From positions 1,510,041-1,574,040 of the forward strand of contig CAZICV010000001.1 in NCBI GenBank assembly GCA_964537925.1: a DNA stretch of 64,000 nt, read 5' to 3'. The notes beneath the pieces are model-generated. The model ran no database searches and was not told where the DNA came from. It saw nothing but the letters and a program-made list of their open reading frames with translations. The translations under genes were made by a program, and so were the position numbers. Below are positions 40,863 to 50,382 of the stretch, piece by piece. Numbering within the stretch: position 1 is the first letter of the stretch; each line of letters begins with the position of its first letter. Source of the DNA: SLDF01 sp964537925. Its GTDB lineage: Bacteria > Bacteroidota > Bacteroidia > Chitinophagales > Saprospiraceae.

Positions 40863-43802
40863 ATGCTGCTCAATGTCCACTCATACTTCAGCCTTCGCTA
40901 CGGCACGCTGGCGCCGGAGACACTGGCCGATCGCCTCGCCGCCGCCGGGTACCGGGCTGCCGCGCTCACGGATATCAACAATACCTCCTGTGCTTATACG
41001 TTCGTCAGGACCTGCCGGGCTGCGGGTATCCACCCGGTGCTGGGGATAGAGTTCAGGCAGGATCACCGCTTGCTTTATATCGGGCTGGCCCGCAACCGGG
41101 AGGGGTGGCGGCAGCTGACTGCGCTGCTGAGCAGGCATTCGATGGCCGGGTTGCCTTTGCCGGAGCTGGCCCCGGAGCTGCCCGATACATATATCATATA
41201 CCGCGACCCGCCCAAACCGCTGCATGCATTTGCTGAAAACGAGTACCTGGGTATCCGCCCCGAGCAGCTCAATACGCTTTACGGAAGTGAGCTGCTCGGG
41301 TGTCGTGACCGCCTGGTGGCGCTGAGTCCGGTCACCTTTGCCGACGAGCGGGGCTTTCGCCTGCACAAGCTCCTGCGGTGTATGGACCTCAATATCGTAG
41401 GCGGCAAGTTGCAGCCCGCCGACTGCGCGTCGCCTGCAGAAAAGCTGCGAAATGCCGTGGACCTGGAGGCGGAGTTTGCCCTCTACCCGGATATCCTGGA
41501 GCGAAGTACCCGGCTGCTGGAAAGCTGTACGGCCGAGCTGGAGCCGTCGGCACAGCACAATCGCCGCCACTTTACCGCCAGCCGCGAGAAGGACCGGGCG
41601 CTTCTTCGCCGACTGGCCCTCGATGGCTACCGGGAGCGATACGGGTGCGCTGATACGGATGCCCTGGAGCGGGTGGAGCGGGAGCTGGAGATCATCGACC
41701 GCATGGAATTCAATGCCTATTTTCTCATCACCTGGGATATCGTGCGTCATGCGCGGGAGCGGGGTTTCTGGCATGTAGGCAGGGGCAGCGGCGCCAATTC
41801 GATCGTGGCGTTCTGCCTGCACATTACGGATGTGGATCCGCAGGATCTCGACCTGTATTTCGAGCGTTTCATCAATCAGCACCGCAGCTCGCCCCCGGAT
41901 TTCGACATCGATTTTTCCTGGGACGAAAGAGAGCAGATCTATGCCTATATCTTCGACCAGTACGGGATAGACCACACGGCGCTGCTGGCTACGTACAGTA
42001 CATTTCGCGGGAGCTCTACGATCCGGGAACTGGGGCGGGTATTCGGGCTACCCAAGGAGGATATAGACTGCATTGTCGAAGAGCCGGAGGCGACCGACCG
42101 GCATCACCCTTATGCACGGCAGTTGTTTTTCTATGCCAGGGAGCTTGAGGGTTTTCCCAATTATCTCTCTATCCACGCGGGCGGGATATTGATCACGGAA
42201 GAGCCGATCCACTATTTCACGGCACAGCAGCAGATGCAGAAAGGCTATCCGATCACGCATTTCGATATGTACGGTGCGGAGGACCTGCTGCTGCACAAGT
42301 ATGATATCCTCAGCCAGCGGGGACTGGGGCATATACGCGAATCGGTCCGGCTCATACGTGACAACCGGGGCTGTGATATAGATATTCACGCTGTACACCG
42401 GATCAAGGAAGATCCGGGTGTGCGCCGGCAGTTGCGATCGGGCCTGTGTACGGGATGTTTCTATATAGAGTCCCCGGCCATGCGCGGCCTGCTGACACGA
42501 CTGGGCTGCGACAATTACCTGCATCTCGTGGCGGCCAGTTCGATCATCAGGCCGGGCGTAGCGCAGTCGGGTATGATGCGGGAGTATATCCGGCGGTATC
42601 ACGATCCGGGTAGCGTGCGTTATCTGCACCCGGTCTTCGAGCAGCACCTGAAAGAGACCTTTGGTGTGATGGTCTACCAGGAGGATGTGATCAAGATCGT
42701 CCACCATTTTGCCGGATTGGGCCTGGACGATGCGGATATCCTGCGTCGCATCATGAACGGCAAGCGCCGCGACTCCGACCAATACCGGGACCTGCGTGCG
42801 CGCTATTTTCACAATTGCCGGGAGCGCGGGTACAGCGATGTGCTGGCGTCGGAGGTCTGGCGGCAGATAGAGAGTTTCAGCGGGTTTTCCTTCTGCAAGG
42901 CGCACTCGGCCAGCTTTGCGGTCGAGTCGATGCAGAGCCTGTACCTGAAGACTTATTTCCCGCTGGAGTTTATGGTCGCGGTGATCAACAATTTCGGAGG
43001 ATTCTACGATACGGAGCTCTATGTGCATGAAGCCCGGATGCAGGGAGGGCGCATCCATGCTCCTTGTGTGAACAACAGTGGGTACCTGACCGGCATATCT
43101 GTTTCGGATATTTTCTTGGGATTTGTGCATATGCGGTCACTGCAGGAGGGCCTGGGTCGCGAGATTGTATCGGAACGCGACCGGCGTGGTCCGTACCGGA
43201 GCCTGGCAGATTTCGTGCGGCGTGTGGGAGCGGGGCAGGAGCAACTGATGCTTCTCGTCAGGATCGGTGCTTTCCGCTTCACGGGGATGTCCAAGTGTGC
43301 CCTGATGTGGGAGAAGAACCGCCTGTCCGACCCGGTGAAAGCACGCCGCCGTCAGCCTGCGCTGTTCGAAGAGCCCCCGTCGGAGTATAGTCTGCCGAAG
43401 CTGGATGAAGGGCGGTATGACCAGTCCTTCGATGAGTTGGAGTTGCTGGGATTCCCACTTTGCCCGCCGTTTGACCTGCTGGCATCCAGGCCGCCGTATC
43501 ACTTCACACCCGCAAGCGGGCTGGCCGCCGCCGAGGGCCGGGAAGTGTATATGCTGGGGTATTTTGTGACCAGCAAGCCGGTGAGGACCTCGCAGGGAGG
43601 TCGGATGGCTTTTGGCACCTGGCTGGATGAGGAAGGCCGCTTTTTCGATACGACACATTTTCCGCCGGAGTTGCGTCGATACCCCTTCAGGGGGAAAGGG
43701 TGCTACCTGATCCAGGGGCGGGTGACTGTGGAGTTCGGGTTTGCCACGGTAGACCTCATCCGTATGGAGAAGCTCCCCTTTGTAAAGGATGAACGGTATT
43801 GA
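40863..43802 (+). CDS. Short DNA polymerase III alpha-subunit paralogue (DnaE-type)
   Basis: The 979-residue protein is a C-family DNA polymerase. It has an N-terminal PHP domain (HSYFSLRYGT; ALTDINN, where relatives have ALTDHGN, so the exonuclease site looks degraded), the catalytic pair in PDFDIDFSWDE (near 345), HKYDILSQRGLG (about 478) as the likely third acidic site, FSGFSFCKAHSASFA in the fingers region and a helix-hairpin-helix part (from 760). It is about 180 residues shorter than housekeeping DnaE. Similar short DnaE proteins belong to SOS mutagenesis cassettes with Y-family ImuB-like partners, but no such partner is next to it here. A repair or mutagenic role is inferred. Confidence 0.88.
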   Translation: MLLNVHSYFSLRYGTLAPETLADRLAAAGYRAAALTDINNTSCAYTFVRTCRAAGIHPVLGIEFRQDHRLLYIGLARNREGWRQLTALLSRHSMAGLPLPELAPELPDTYIIYRDPPKPLHAFAENEYLGIRPEQLNTLYGSELLGCRDRLVALSPVTFADERGFRLHKLLRCMDLNIVGGKLQPADCASPAEKLRNAVDLEAEFALYPDILERSTRLLESCTAELEPSAQHNRRHFTASREKDRALLRRLALDGYRERYGCADTDALERVERELEIIDRMEFNAYFLITWDIVRHARERGFWHVGRGSGANSIVAFCLHITDVDPQDLDLYFERFINQHRSSPPDFDIDFSWDEREQIYAYIFDQYGIDHTALLATYSTFRGSSTIRELGRVFGLPKEDIDCIVEEPEATDRHHPYARQLFFYARELEGFPNYLSIHAGGILITEEPIHYFTAQQQMQKGYPITHFDMYGAEDLLLHKYDILSQRGLGHIRESVRLIRDNRGCDIDIHAVHRIKEDPGVRRQLRSGLCTGCFYIESPAMRGLLTRLGCDNYLHLVAASSIIRPGVAQSGMMREYIRRYHDPGSVRYLHPVFEQHLKETFGVMVYQEDVIKIVHHFAGLGLDDADILRRIMNGKRRDSDQYRDLRARYFHNCRERGYSDVLASEVWRQIESFSGFSFCKAHSASFAVESMQSLYLKTYFPLEFMVAVINNFGGFYDTELYVHEARMQGGRIHAPCVNNSGYLTGISVSDIFLGFVHMRSLQEGLGREIVSERDRRGPYRSLADFVRRVGAGQEQLMLLVRIGAFRFTGMSKCALMWEKNRLSDPVKARRRQPALFEEPPSEYSLPKLDEGRYDQSFDELELLGFPLCPPFDLLASRPPYHFTPASGLAAAEGREVYMLGYFVTSKPVRTSQGGRMAFGTWLDEEGRFFDTTHFPPELRRYPFRGKGCYLIQGRVTVEFGFATVDLIRMEKLPFVKDERY

Positions 43803-43832
43803 GCGTTGCTATCCGGCGCCGGATAGCAACGC
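43803..43832. terminator. Perfect 30-bp palindrome after dnaE
   Basis: The arm GCGTTGCTATCCGGC is followed without loop by its exact reverse complement. It starts one base after the dnaE stop and lies between converging genes (dnaE plus, TlpA-like minus). It would form a stable hairpin from either strand. There is no T run, so it is a possible two-way terminator or 3' end protector. Confidence 0.6.
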
Positions 43833-43852
43833 CCTGTAGCGCCGGGAATAGA

Positions 43853-44341
43853 TTACATCCGGGCGTGTTTCTTGATCTGTTCCTCCAGCTCGTACTCGTC
43901 GCCGGATACATAGCCATTGTGAGAGTACACGATCTTCTTGTTTTTGTCCAGCAGGAAGGTCTGTGGGATGGTCTGGAAGTTGAGGGCCTTGAGCAGGTCC
44001 TGTTTTTCATCCGTGAGGATGGTATATTTCCAGCCGCGCTCGCCTACCATGGGTTTTACCTTGCGGAGTGACCGGGTATCGTCGGTGGAGATCGCAATGA
44101 TCTCTACGTTGTAGTCTTCTTTCCAGGTATCGTAAAGGCTCTTCATCGCGTCCAGCTCCTTTTTGCAGGGTGAGCACCAGGTAGCCCAGAAGCTGATCAC
44201 GGTTATTTTTCCTTTGGAGACGGCATCATCAAGCCTGATGCTTTGTCCGGAGAGTGTCTTGACAGTGACATTGGGCAAAGCGCTCTGAGCGCCCAGCGCG
44301 GTAACGCCTGTGAGCAGGCAGAGGATCAAAAAGTGTTTCAT
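43853..44341 (-). CDS. Exported TlpA/ResA-like thioredoxin-fold disulfide reductase
   Basis: The 162-residue protein has a signal peptide (MKHFLILCLLTGVTALGAQ) and a thioredoxin fold with active site CSPC (56-59) in FWATWCSPCKKELDAM. TlpA/ResA-like proteins reduce disulfides in exported proteins. The start is the ATG at 44339-44341; the longer frame adds eight residues. It is divergent from a DUF6029 barrel gene and near an Omp28-like gene with its own CxxC, so these three may act together in envelope redox chemistry. Confidence 0.88.
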   Translation of the reverse strand: MKHFLILCLLTGVTALGAQSALPNVTVKTLSGQSIRLDDAVSKGKITVISFWATWCSPCKKELDAMKSLYDTWKEDYNVEIIAISTDDTRSLRKVKPMVGERGWKYTILTDEKQDLLKALNFQTIPQTFLLDKNKKIVYSHNGYVSGDEYELEEQIKKHARM

Positions 44342-44509
44342 GATCGTGAATCGTTTGAGGGGCAAAGAAAAAGATTTTATGGCCTTGTAGCAAGCCGGGC
44401 AAATAATTTGCAGGTCGTCCCTTCATATTTGTTTCAATAATTTTGAAATTTGCTGCCCACTATAAGTTACCGGTGATCTTAGGACGAATCAACAGTCAAT
44501 ATTATTACG

Positions 44510-46186
44510 ATGAGATGGTTTAAGGTTTTGTTATTGTTCATTGCAGGAACAGGTGTCGTACATGCGCAGGATGACAGTACGCCAAAGATCACCGGGAGCC
44601 TTCAGGCCAATGGCAATATTTTCATCCGGGACAGTGTGATAGGTGCGGCCAATATACCGCAGTATGACCGCCAGTTTTTCGGCGGAGAGACCTGGATGGC
44701 GCTCAACTACTCCAACTGGGGGTTCGATGTAGGTATCCGTTACGATCTCTTCCAGAACTCCAACCTGCTCAACCCGACCAACTCGTATACGGCGCAGGGC
44801 ATCGGCCGCTGGTATATCAGCAAGACGATACAGAAACTGTCCGTCACTGCCGGGTATATCTACGACCAGGTAGGCAGCGGGATGATATTCCGCGCCTGGG
44901 AGGATCGTCCGCTCCTGATAGACAACGCTCTGGTCGGGCTGCGGCTCCAGTACCAGATCACGCCCGATATCTTTGTGAAAGCATTCTCCGGCAAACAGAA
45001 GAATCTCTTCGAGCAGTACCAGTCGGTCGTGACCGGGGTCAATGCGGAAGGATATTTTTCCTTCGGAGAGGAAAACCCCTGGTCGATCATCCCGGGTATC
45101 GGCCTGGTACATAAGAACCTCAGTGATCAGACTATGGCCAACCTGGTGAACGTACTTGGTACCTATCACCCGGAAGACAGTACCGGAGCGCGCTATAACT
45201 CATACGCGATCACGCTCTACAATACGCTGAATGTCGGTGATTTCACCTGGTATGTAGAGGGGGCGCTCAAGACACCTGAAAACTTCTTCGATCCATACGA
45301 GCCGCGCACACTCTTCTCGGGCGGCAGTACGACGGGTCGCTTCGTGCTGAGACCTGGCAATATCATCTATACCAGCCTGGGATACTCCAAGGAAGGCCTG
45401 GGTATGAGTCTCGAAGCCAAGCGTACGCAGGACTTTACATTCCGGGCGGATCCTTTTGTGGCGCTCAACCGCGGACTGCTCAACTTCCTCCCGCCGATGG
45501 CCAAAATGCATACCTACCGGCTCAAGACCCGGTATATAGCGGCTACACAGGAGCTGAGCGAGCAGGCTATCCAGTTTGAGACCCGCTATGCCCTGAACAA
45601 CAAGTGGACCTTCGGGGTGAGTGTGAGCAATATAACCAACCTCGACAACCTGCTGCTTTACCGGGACCTCGACCTGGAGGTGAACTACAAACCTTCGCGC
45701 AGGCTGGGGATCATCGGCGGTATACAGTCCCAGCGCTACAACCAGGAAGTATATGAAGAGAAGCCGGACGTACCGATCGTAGAGACGTTGATCCCGTATA
45801 TTGAGGTGCTCTATAAAATAGACAGGAGACAATCGCTGCGGCTCGAAGCGCAGTTCATGCATATCGGTGAAGACAAGAAGGCAGAAGCCCGCCAGGACTA
45901 TGGCCAGTGGCTGTTCGGCCTGGTGGAGTTCAGCATTGCCCCGAACTGGACCTTTTCGGTGAGCGATATGTACAATATCAACCCCGGTAAAAACTCTCCA
46001 ACGGACAGCAATGGCGAAAAACTGAGCGTACACTACCCGCGCTTTGATATTTTTTATAACTTGAAAAACAATCGCTTCTCCCTGAGCTATGTCAAGCAGG
46101 TGGAGGGGGTCGTGTGTACCGGAGGTATCTGCCGGCTCGAGCCGGCTTTCAACGGTGTGCGTTTCACAGTCAATTCAACATTCTGA
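44510..46186 (+). CDS. DUF6029-type outer-membrane beta-barrel protein
   Basis: The 558-residue protein has a signal peptide (to VVHAQ, about residue 20) and a long beta-barrel with repeated aromatic strands, typical motifs being QFFGGETWMALNYSNWGF, YDQVGSGMIFRAWEDRPL and a C-terminal FNGVRFTVNSTF ending in Phe. This fits the Bacteroidota DUF6029 family. The next gene starts 13 bases later and encodes an Omp28-related lipoprotein, with which such barrels usually pair. It may be a channel or anchor in the outer membrane; substrate unknown. Confidence 0.8.
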   Translation: MRWFKVLLLFIAGTGVVHAQDDSTPKITGSLQANGNIFIRDSVIGAANIPQYDRQFFGGETWMALNYSNWGFDVGIRYDLFQNSNLLNPTNSYTAQGIGRWYISKTIQKLSVTAGYIYDQVGSGMIFRAWEDRPLLIDNALVGLRLQYQITPDIFVKAFSGKQKNLFEQYQSVVTGVNAEGYFSFGEENPWSIIPGIGLVHKNLSDQTMANLVNVLGTYHPEDSTGARYNSYAITLYNTLNVGDFTWYVEGALKTPENFFDPYEPRTLFSGGSTTGRFVLRPGNIIYTSLGYSKEGLGMSLEAKRTQDFTFRADPFVALNRGLLNFLPPMAKMHTYRLKTRYIAATQELSEQAIQFETRYALNNKWTFGVSVSNITNLDNLLLYRDLDLEVNYKPSRRLGIIGGIQSQRYNQEVYEEKPDVPIVETLIPYIEVLYKIDRRQSLRLEAQFMHIGEDKKAEARQDYGQWLFGLVEFSIAPNWTFSVSDMYNINPGKNSPTDSNGEKLSVHYPRFDIFYNLKNNRFSLSYVKQVEGVVCTGGICRLEPAFNGVRFTVNSTF

Positions 46187-46199
46187 GAATATTCCAGCT

Positions 46200-47024
46200 A
46201 TGAAAAAAATACTTCTACTGGCACTGACGGCTCTCGTGGCAGGTTCGTGCAAAGAGATATCGCCCGATGTCCGCCTCATAAAGCCGCAGCCGGGAGAGCG
46301 CAATGTGCTGATCGAGGAATTCACAGGAGTGCAATGCGTCAATTGCCCCCAGGGTACGGCTGATATACTCGATCTTCAGCAGTTGTATGGCAAGAACCTG
46401 ATCGCCGTGGCGATCCATGCCGGGTATTTCGCGCGGATGTACAGCGACAGCAAATATGACTTCAAGACGGAGGAAGGAGCCAAGATCGAAGAATGGCTCG
46501 AAGCACCGCAGGGTTACCCGGCGGCCGTGGTCAACAGGAAGCGTTTCCAGGGTGAACAGGGGTTCCAACTGGGCAGGTCCAAGTGGCCGGGATATATTGC
46601 CAGCGAAGCGGCTGTGATCCCCAAGGTAAAGATTGAGGTGACACCCGCTTACAATGCTGCTACCAGGCGGCTGGAAGTGAAGATAGCCATAGAGGCCAAA
46701 GAGGATATCCAGCAGGATCTCCGTATTTCTGTCATGCTCACCGAAGACGATATCGTAGACCCCCAGGCCGATGTCGGGGGGCGTATCGTGAATTATGTAC
46801 ACAAGCATGTGCTGAGGGCCATGTTGACCAATTTTGACGGTAACTTCCTGACCAGCCAGCTCCGCTTTGGCGATATCATCGAGCGCAGCTACAGCTTCAC
46901 GATACCGGATGAACCGGGCTGGTGGAAGCCGGAGAATATGCATATCGTGGCTTTCGCGTCGCTGGTCGACAGCAGAGGTCCGGGAGAGGTGCTCAATGCG
47001 GTGCAGGCTTCGATCCCGGAATAA
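46200..47024 (+). CDS. Omp28-related thioredoxin-like lipoprotein
   Basis: The 274-residue protein has a lipobox ALVAGSC (C17) and a thioredoxin-like domain with CVNC (46-49) in EEFTGVQCVNCPQG, the Omp28 family signature, followed by a beta-rich C-terminal half. Members are surface lipoproteins of unclear chemistry. Start: ATG 46200 gives the lipoprotein signal; an upstream frame overlapping the DUF6029 gene is not protein-like. It follows the DUF6029 gene with 13 bases between, so they form an operon. Confidence 0.85.
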   Translation: MKKILLLALTALVAGSCKEISPDVRLIKPQPGERNVLIEEFTGVQCVNCPQGTADILDLQQLYGKNLIAVAIHAGYFARMYSDSKYDFKTEEGAKIEEWLEAPQGYPAAVVNRKRFQGEQGFQLGRSKWPGYIASEAAVIPKVKIEVTPAYNAATRRLEVKIAIEAKEDIQQDLRISVMLTEDDIVDPQADVGGRIVNYVHKHVLRAMLTNFDGNFLTSQLRFGDIIERSYSFTIPDEPGWWKPENMHIVAFASLVDSRGPGEVLNAVQASIPE

Positions 47025-47104
47025 CTGTAGTCCTGTCGACTTCCTGTCCAGGCACAGCTACAAGCAGCCCAACGGGGCGACCTCCGAATCCATAGCGGAT
47101 TCGC

Positions 47105-47112
47105 TATATTTG
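47105..47112 (+). promoter_or_regulatory. Bacteroidota -7 box of pheT, TATATTTG
   Basis: Exact TAnnTTTG match 26 bases upstream of the pheT ATG at 47139. No good -33 element is seen. Confidence 0.55.
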
Positions 47113-47138
47113 TGCCTTTCGTATAAGAAGGGTCAAAA

Positions 47139-49598
47139 ATGAAGGTTTCTTATTCCTGGTTAAAAGACTATTTGCCCGCAGCTACAGACCTGCCGGTGGC
47201 GGATGCTGCTGCGATACTGACTTCTACAGGCCTTGAAGTGGAGGGAGTGGAGCGATTTGAGCAGATCAAGGGTGGCCTGAAGGGCGTCGTGAGCGGTCAT
47301 GTACTCACTTGCGAGAAGCATCCTGAGGCAGACCGCTTGTCACTGACGACCGTGGATACAGGAGGCAGTGAGCCTCTTTCCATCGTGTGCGGCGCGCCCA
47401 ATGTACGTGCCGGGCAGAAGGTGCTGGTCGCTACGGTCGGCACTCAGCTGACTTTTGCCGACGGCAAGGAGCTGGAAATCAAAAAATCAAAGATACGCGG
47501 AGCGGTCTCCGAGGGCATGATCTGTGCGGAGGATGAATTGGGCATCGGGGCCAGCCACGACGGTATACTGGTATTACACGCCGATACACCGGTGGGCGTA
47601 TCGGCTTCGGAGATACTGGGACTGTATGAAGATGATGTGCTGGAGATCGGTCTGACACCTAACCGGCCTGACGCTAACGGCCACCTAGGTGTGGCGAGGG
47701 ACCTGGCCGCTGTACTGAAGACCAAACACGGACATGCTACTGCAGAGGGACTCCGGTATCCCAATCTGGATAGTTTCGAAGCAGGTACTGGTGATGCACC
47801 CATATCGGTAGCGGTATTGGACACCAAGGCTTGTCCCCGCTACGCAGGGATATACCTCCGCGGTGTACAGGTGGGACCTTCACCAGCCTGGCTGCAGCGC
47901 CGCCTGGAGGCCATAGGCCAGCGCCCGATCAATAATGTCGTCGACGTGACCAATTATATCTTGCATGAATACGGTCAGCCGATGCATGCATTCGATGCAG
48001 GCAAGATAAAGGGATCTAAAGTCATCGTCCGCACATTGCCCGCAGGCACTGTTTTCGTGACGCTGGACGGCGTCACACGCAGCCTTCATGAGGAGGACCT
48101 GATGATCTGCGATGCAGATTCGCAGGGGATGTGTATCGCCGGGGTGTTTGGAGGGTCGGAGACCGGTGTAGGCCCCGATACCAGGGATGTATTCCTGGAG
48201 TCGGCCCATTTTGCAGCGGCTTCCGTGCGCCGGACCAAGAGCAGGCACCAGCTTCATACGGAGGCGGCACGTGCATACGAAAAGGGGACAGACCCCAATG
48301 TATGTATCGATGCACTCAAGCGTGCCGTACTGCTGTTACAGGAGATAGCCGGGGCAGAGCCTGCAGGGCCCGTGATCGACATATACGATCAGCCTGTGAC
48401 GCCGCTCCTGATCAGTCTGGAGATGGACTATCTCAACAGTCGCGCAGGTGTCTCCTTCACAGCCGGTCAGGTATCAGCTATACTGGATGCGCTCGAAATG
48501 CCCTGCACGGAAACCGGAACGGGTGTCTTTGAGGTATCGGTACCTACAAACAAACCTGATGTGACGCGCCCGATAGATCTCGTCGAGGAGATCCTCCGGA
48601 TCTACGGGCTGGACGAAGTGCCTGTGCCGCAGCAGATGAGGTATGCGGTCAGTCCTTCAGCTCACCCGGATCCAGGACAGTTCAGGGAGTCGGTGGCCGA
48701 TATGCTGGTCGCACGCGGTTTTCACGAGATGATGGCCCTGTCGATCACCCAGTCCAGGTACTACCTGACGATACTTCCTGTGCCGGACGAGGAGCTTGTG
48801 TATATCAACAATACATCCAATACACACCTGGATGTCATGAGGGCGGACCTCCTTGCCGGAGGACTGGAGACTATCGCATATAATCTCAACCGGCGGCAGA
48901 CAGATCTGAGGTTGTTTGAGTTCGGATTTGCCTACAGGAGCCAGGAGGACGGTGCTTACCGGGAGACAGAGCAATTATGCCTGCTGCTGAGCGGCCAGCA
49001 AACCGAACCTTCCTGGATCGGTGGCAAGCCCCGCCCCCAAGATTTCTACAGCCTGAAGACCGAGGTACACGCCTTGCTGGAGCGTATCGGCTGCACCAAC
49101 TACCAGGCGGCAGAACTGGATGATCCCGCTTTTGCGTTTGGCATGCGCTACGCCAGGGGACAGGATACGCTGGTCAGCTTCGGCAAGATCGACGGCAAAG
49201 TCCGGCAGGGCTTCGAGATCAGGCAGGATGTGCTGGCAGCCGTGTTTGACTGGGGCAATATATGGAAGGCGGTGCGCAAGCAAAAGATTCACCTCCGGGA
49301 GATCAGCAAGTTTCCCGAAGTGCAGCGTGACCTGGCAATGATCCTGGACAAACGGGTCAGGTTTGCGGATGTAGAGCGGCTGGCGTTCAGGACAGGCAAA
49401 CAACTGCTCAGCGAGATCCGGCTCTTCGACGTATATGAAGATGCTTCACATGTGGGAGAGGGCAAGAAATCCTATGCCGTGAGCCTCACGCTGAGGCCCG
49501 GAGACCGTACACTGTCCGACAAGGAGATAGACCGGTTTATGCAGGATCTGATCCGCGAGGCAGAACAACAGCTGGGTGCTTTAGTACGAAAGGGTTAG
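47139..49598 (+). CDS. pheT: Phenylalanine--tRNA ligase beta subunit
   Basis: The 819-residue protein is of normal PheT length. It has the N-terminal KVSYSWLKDYLP and tRNA-binding domain (about 40-150), the B3/B4 editing domain, the B5 domain, the catalytic-like core and the C-terminal FDX-ACB anticodon-binding domain (about 725-819, FPEVQRDLAMIL). With PheS it forms the heterotetramer that charges tRNA-Phe. pheS is not adjacent, as is usual in Bacteroidota. A coiled-coil gene, zapA and rny follow on the same strand in a conserved order. Confidence 0.97.
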   Translation: MKVSYSWLKDYLPAATDLPVADAAAILTSTGLEVEGVERFEQIKGGLKGVVSGHVLTCEKHPEADRLSLTTVDTGGSEPLSIVCGAPNVRAGQKVLVATVGTQLTFADGKELEIKKSKIRGAVSEGMICAEDELGIGASHDGILVLHADTPVGVSASEILGLYEDDVLEIGLTPNRPDANGHLGVARDLAAVLKTKHGHATAEGLRYPNLDSFEAGTGDAPISVAVLDTKACPRYAGIYLRGVQVGPSPAWLQRRLEAIGQRPINNVVDVTNYILHEYGQPMHAFDAGKIKGSKVIVRTLPAGTVFVTLDGVTRSLHEEDLMICDADSQGMCIAGVFGGSETGVGPDTRDVFLESAHFAAASVRRTKSRHQLHTEAARAYEKGTDPNVCIDALKRAVLLLQEIAGAEPAGPVIDIYDQPVTPLLISLEMDYLNSRAGVSFTAGQVSAILDALEMPCTETGTGVFEVSVPTNKPDVTRPIDLVEEILRIYGLDEVPVPQQMRYAVSPSAHPDPGQFRESVADMLVARGFHEMMALSITQSRYYLTILPVPDEELVYINNTSNTHLDVMRADLLAGGLETIAYNLNRRQTDLRLFEFGFAYRSQEDGAYRETEQLCLLLSGQQTEPSWIGGKPRPQDFYSLKTEVHALLERIGCTNYQAAELDDPAFAFGMRYARGQDTLVSFGKIDGKVRQGFEIRQDVLAAVFDWGNIWKAVRKQKIHLREISKFPEVQRDLAMILDKRVRFADVERLAFRTGKQLLSEIRLFDVYEDASHVGEGKKSYAVSLTLRPGDRTLSDKEIDRFMQDLIREAEQQLGALVRKG

Positions 49599-49690
49599 TC
49601 CGCTCACAGAGTTTTCGATACGTACAAAATCTGAAAAAATCGGCCGGACCGCCAAAGCAACGCGTAGTATAAGAGTAGTCACTTAATTAT

Positions 49691-49698
49691 TATCTTTG
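49691..49698 (+). promoter_or_regulatory. Bacteroidota -7 box, TATCTTTG, close to a start codon
   Basis: Exact TAnnTTTG match that ends only four bases before the ATG at 49703, so the message would start at or next to the start codon. Confidence 0.45.
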
Positions 49699-49702
49699 GA
49701 CG

Positions 49703-50002
49703 ATGACTGAGTGGAAAGCCCAGATTGACGGCATTGAATGGAAAATCCAAAAGCTGATTCAGAAGATGCGTCTCCTGAAACAGGAAAATGCCGCTTTGCT
49801 GGAAGAGAACATAAGGTCGAAACAAGAATTAGATCATCATAAAAAGAATATAGCGAACCTGGAAACACAGTTGAACAGGACTAAAGACGCATTGGAGAAT
49901 ACCCAGGATAATGGCAGCGATCGGACAAAGCTTCTCAAGGAAGAGATCGACCATTATATAAATGAAATCGATAAGTGCTTGGAGTGGCTTCAAAATATAT
50001 AA
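49703..50002 (+). CDS. Small coiled-coil protein (ZapB-like) before zapA
   Basis: The 99-residue protein is almost all charged heptads (KIQKLIQKMRLLKQENAALL, then EENIRSKQELDHHKK and a second heptad stretch to residue 95), so a coiled coil with no enzyme site. Such genes sit between pheT and zapA in Bacteroidota. A ZapB-like partner of ZapA in FtsZ-ring assembly is plausible from context, but sequence similarity to ZapB is not claimed. zapA begins after four bases, so the pair is co-expressed. Confidence 0.7.
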   Translation: MTEWKAQIDGIEWKIQKLIQKMRLLKQENAALLEENIRSKQELDHHKKNIANLETQLNRTKDALENTQDNGSDRTKLLKEEIDHYINEIDKCLEWLQNI

Positions 50003-50006
50003 TCCT

Positions 50007-50297
50007 ATGAGCCAGGAAGAGACCAAGAGCATCCATATCATGATCGCAGGCAGGACCTACCCCCTTAAGGTAAAGGCGGAGGATGAGAATGCCATCAGAG
50101 ATGTCGTGAATGAAGTCAATGAGAAGATCAAGAACTTCCAGCTGACCTATGCCAACCGCGATAAGCAGGACTGCATGGCTATGGCTCTTCTTACCTATGC
50201 TGTCGATTTTCACAAGTCAGCCCGTGAAGCAAATGACAACGGCATGGCCGAAAGGCTGGGCGCGCTGGAGCGCCTGCTGGACGAAGTACTCGGCTGA
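50007..50297 (+). CDS. zapA: Cell division protein ZapA
   Basis: The 96-residue protein has the ZapA pattern: an N-terminal strand pair with IMIAGRTYPLKVKAEDENAI, then long helices (EVNEKIKNFQL... and RLGALERLLDEVLG) and the family string QDCMAMALLTYAVD. ZapA binds FtsZ and bundles protofilaments at the division site. Start: ATG 50007; the longer frame overlapping the upstream gene is rejected. It lies between the coiled-coil gene and rny. Confidence 0.92.
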   Translation: MSQEETKSIHIMIAGRTYPLKVKAEDENAIRDVVNEVNEKIKNFQLTYANRDKQDCMAMALLTYAVDFHKSAREANDNGMAERLGALERLLDEVLG

Positions 50298-50382
50298 CAG
50301 GGCACTCTCCTGTGGTTTTTTCCTGTGAAATGAAGTACAGGTTTCGCGCCCGTTTCATTCATATTTTAAACCCTAACAGGTC

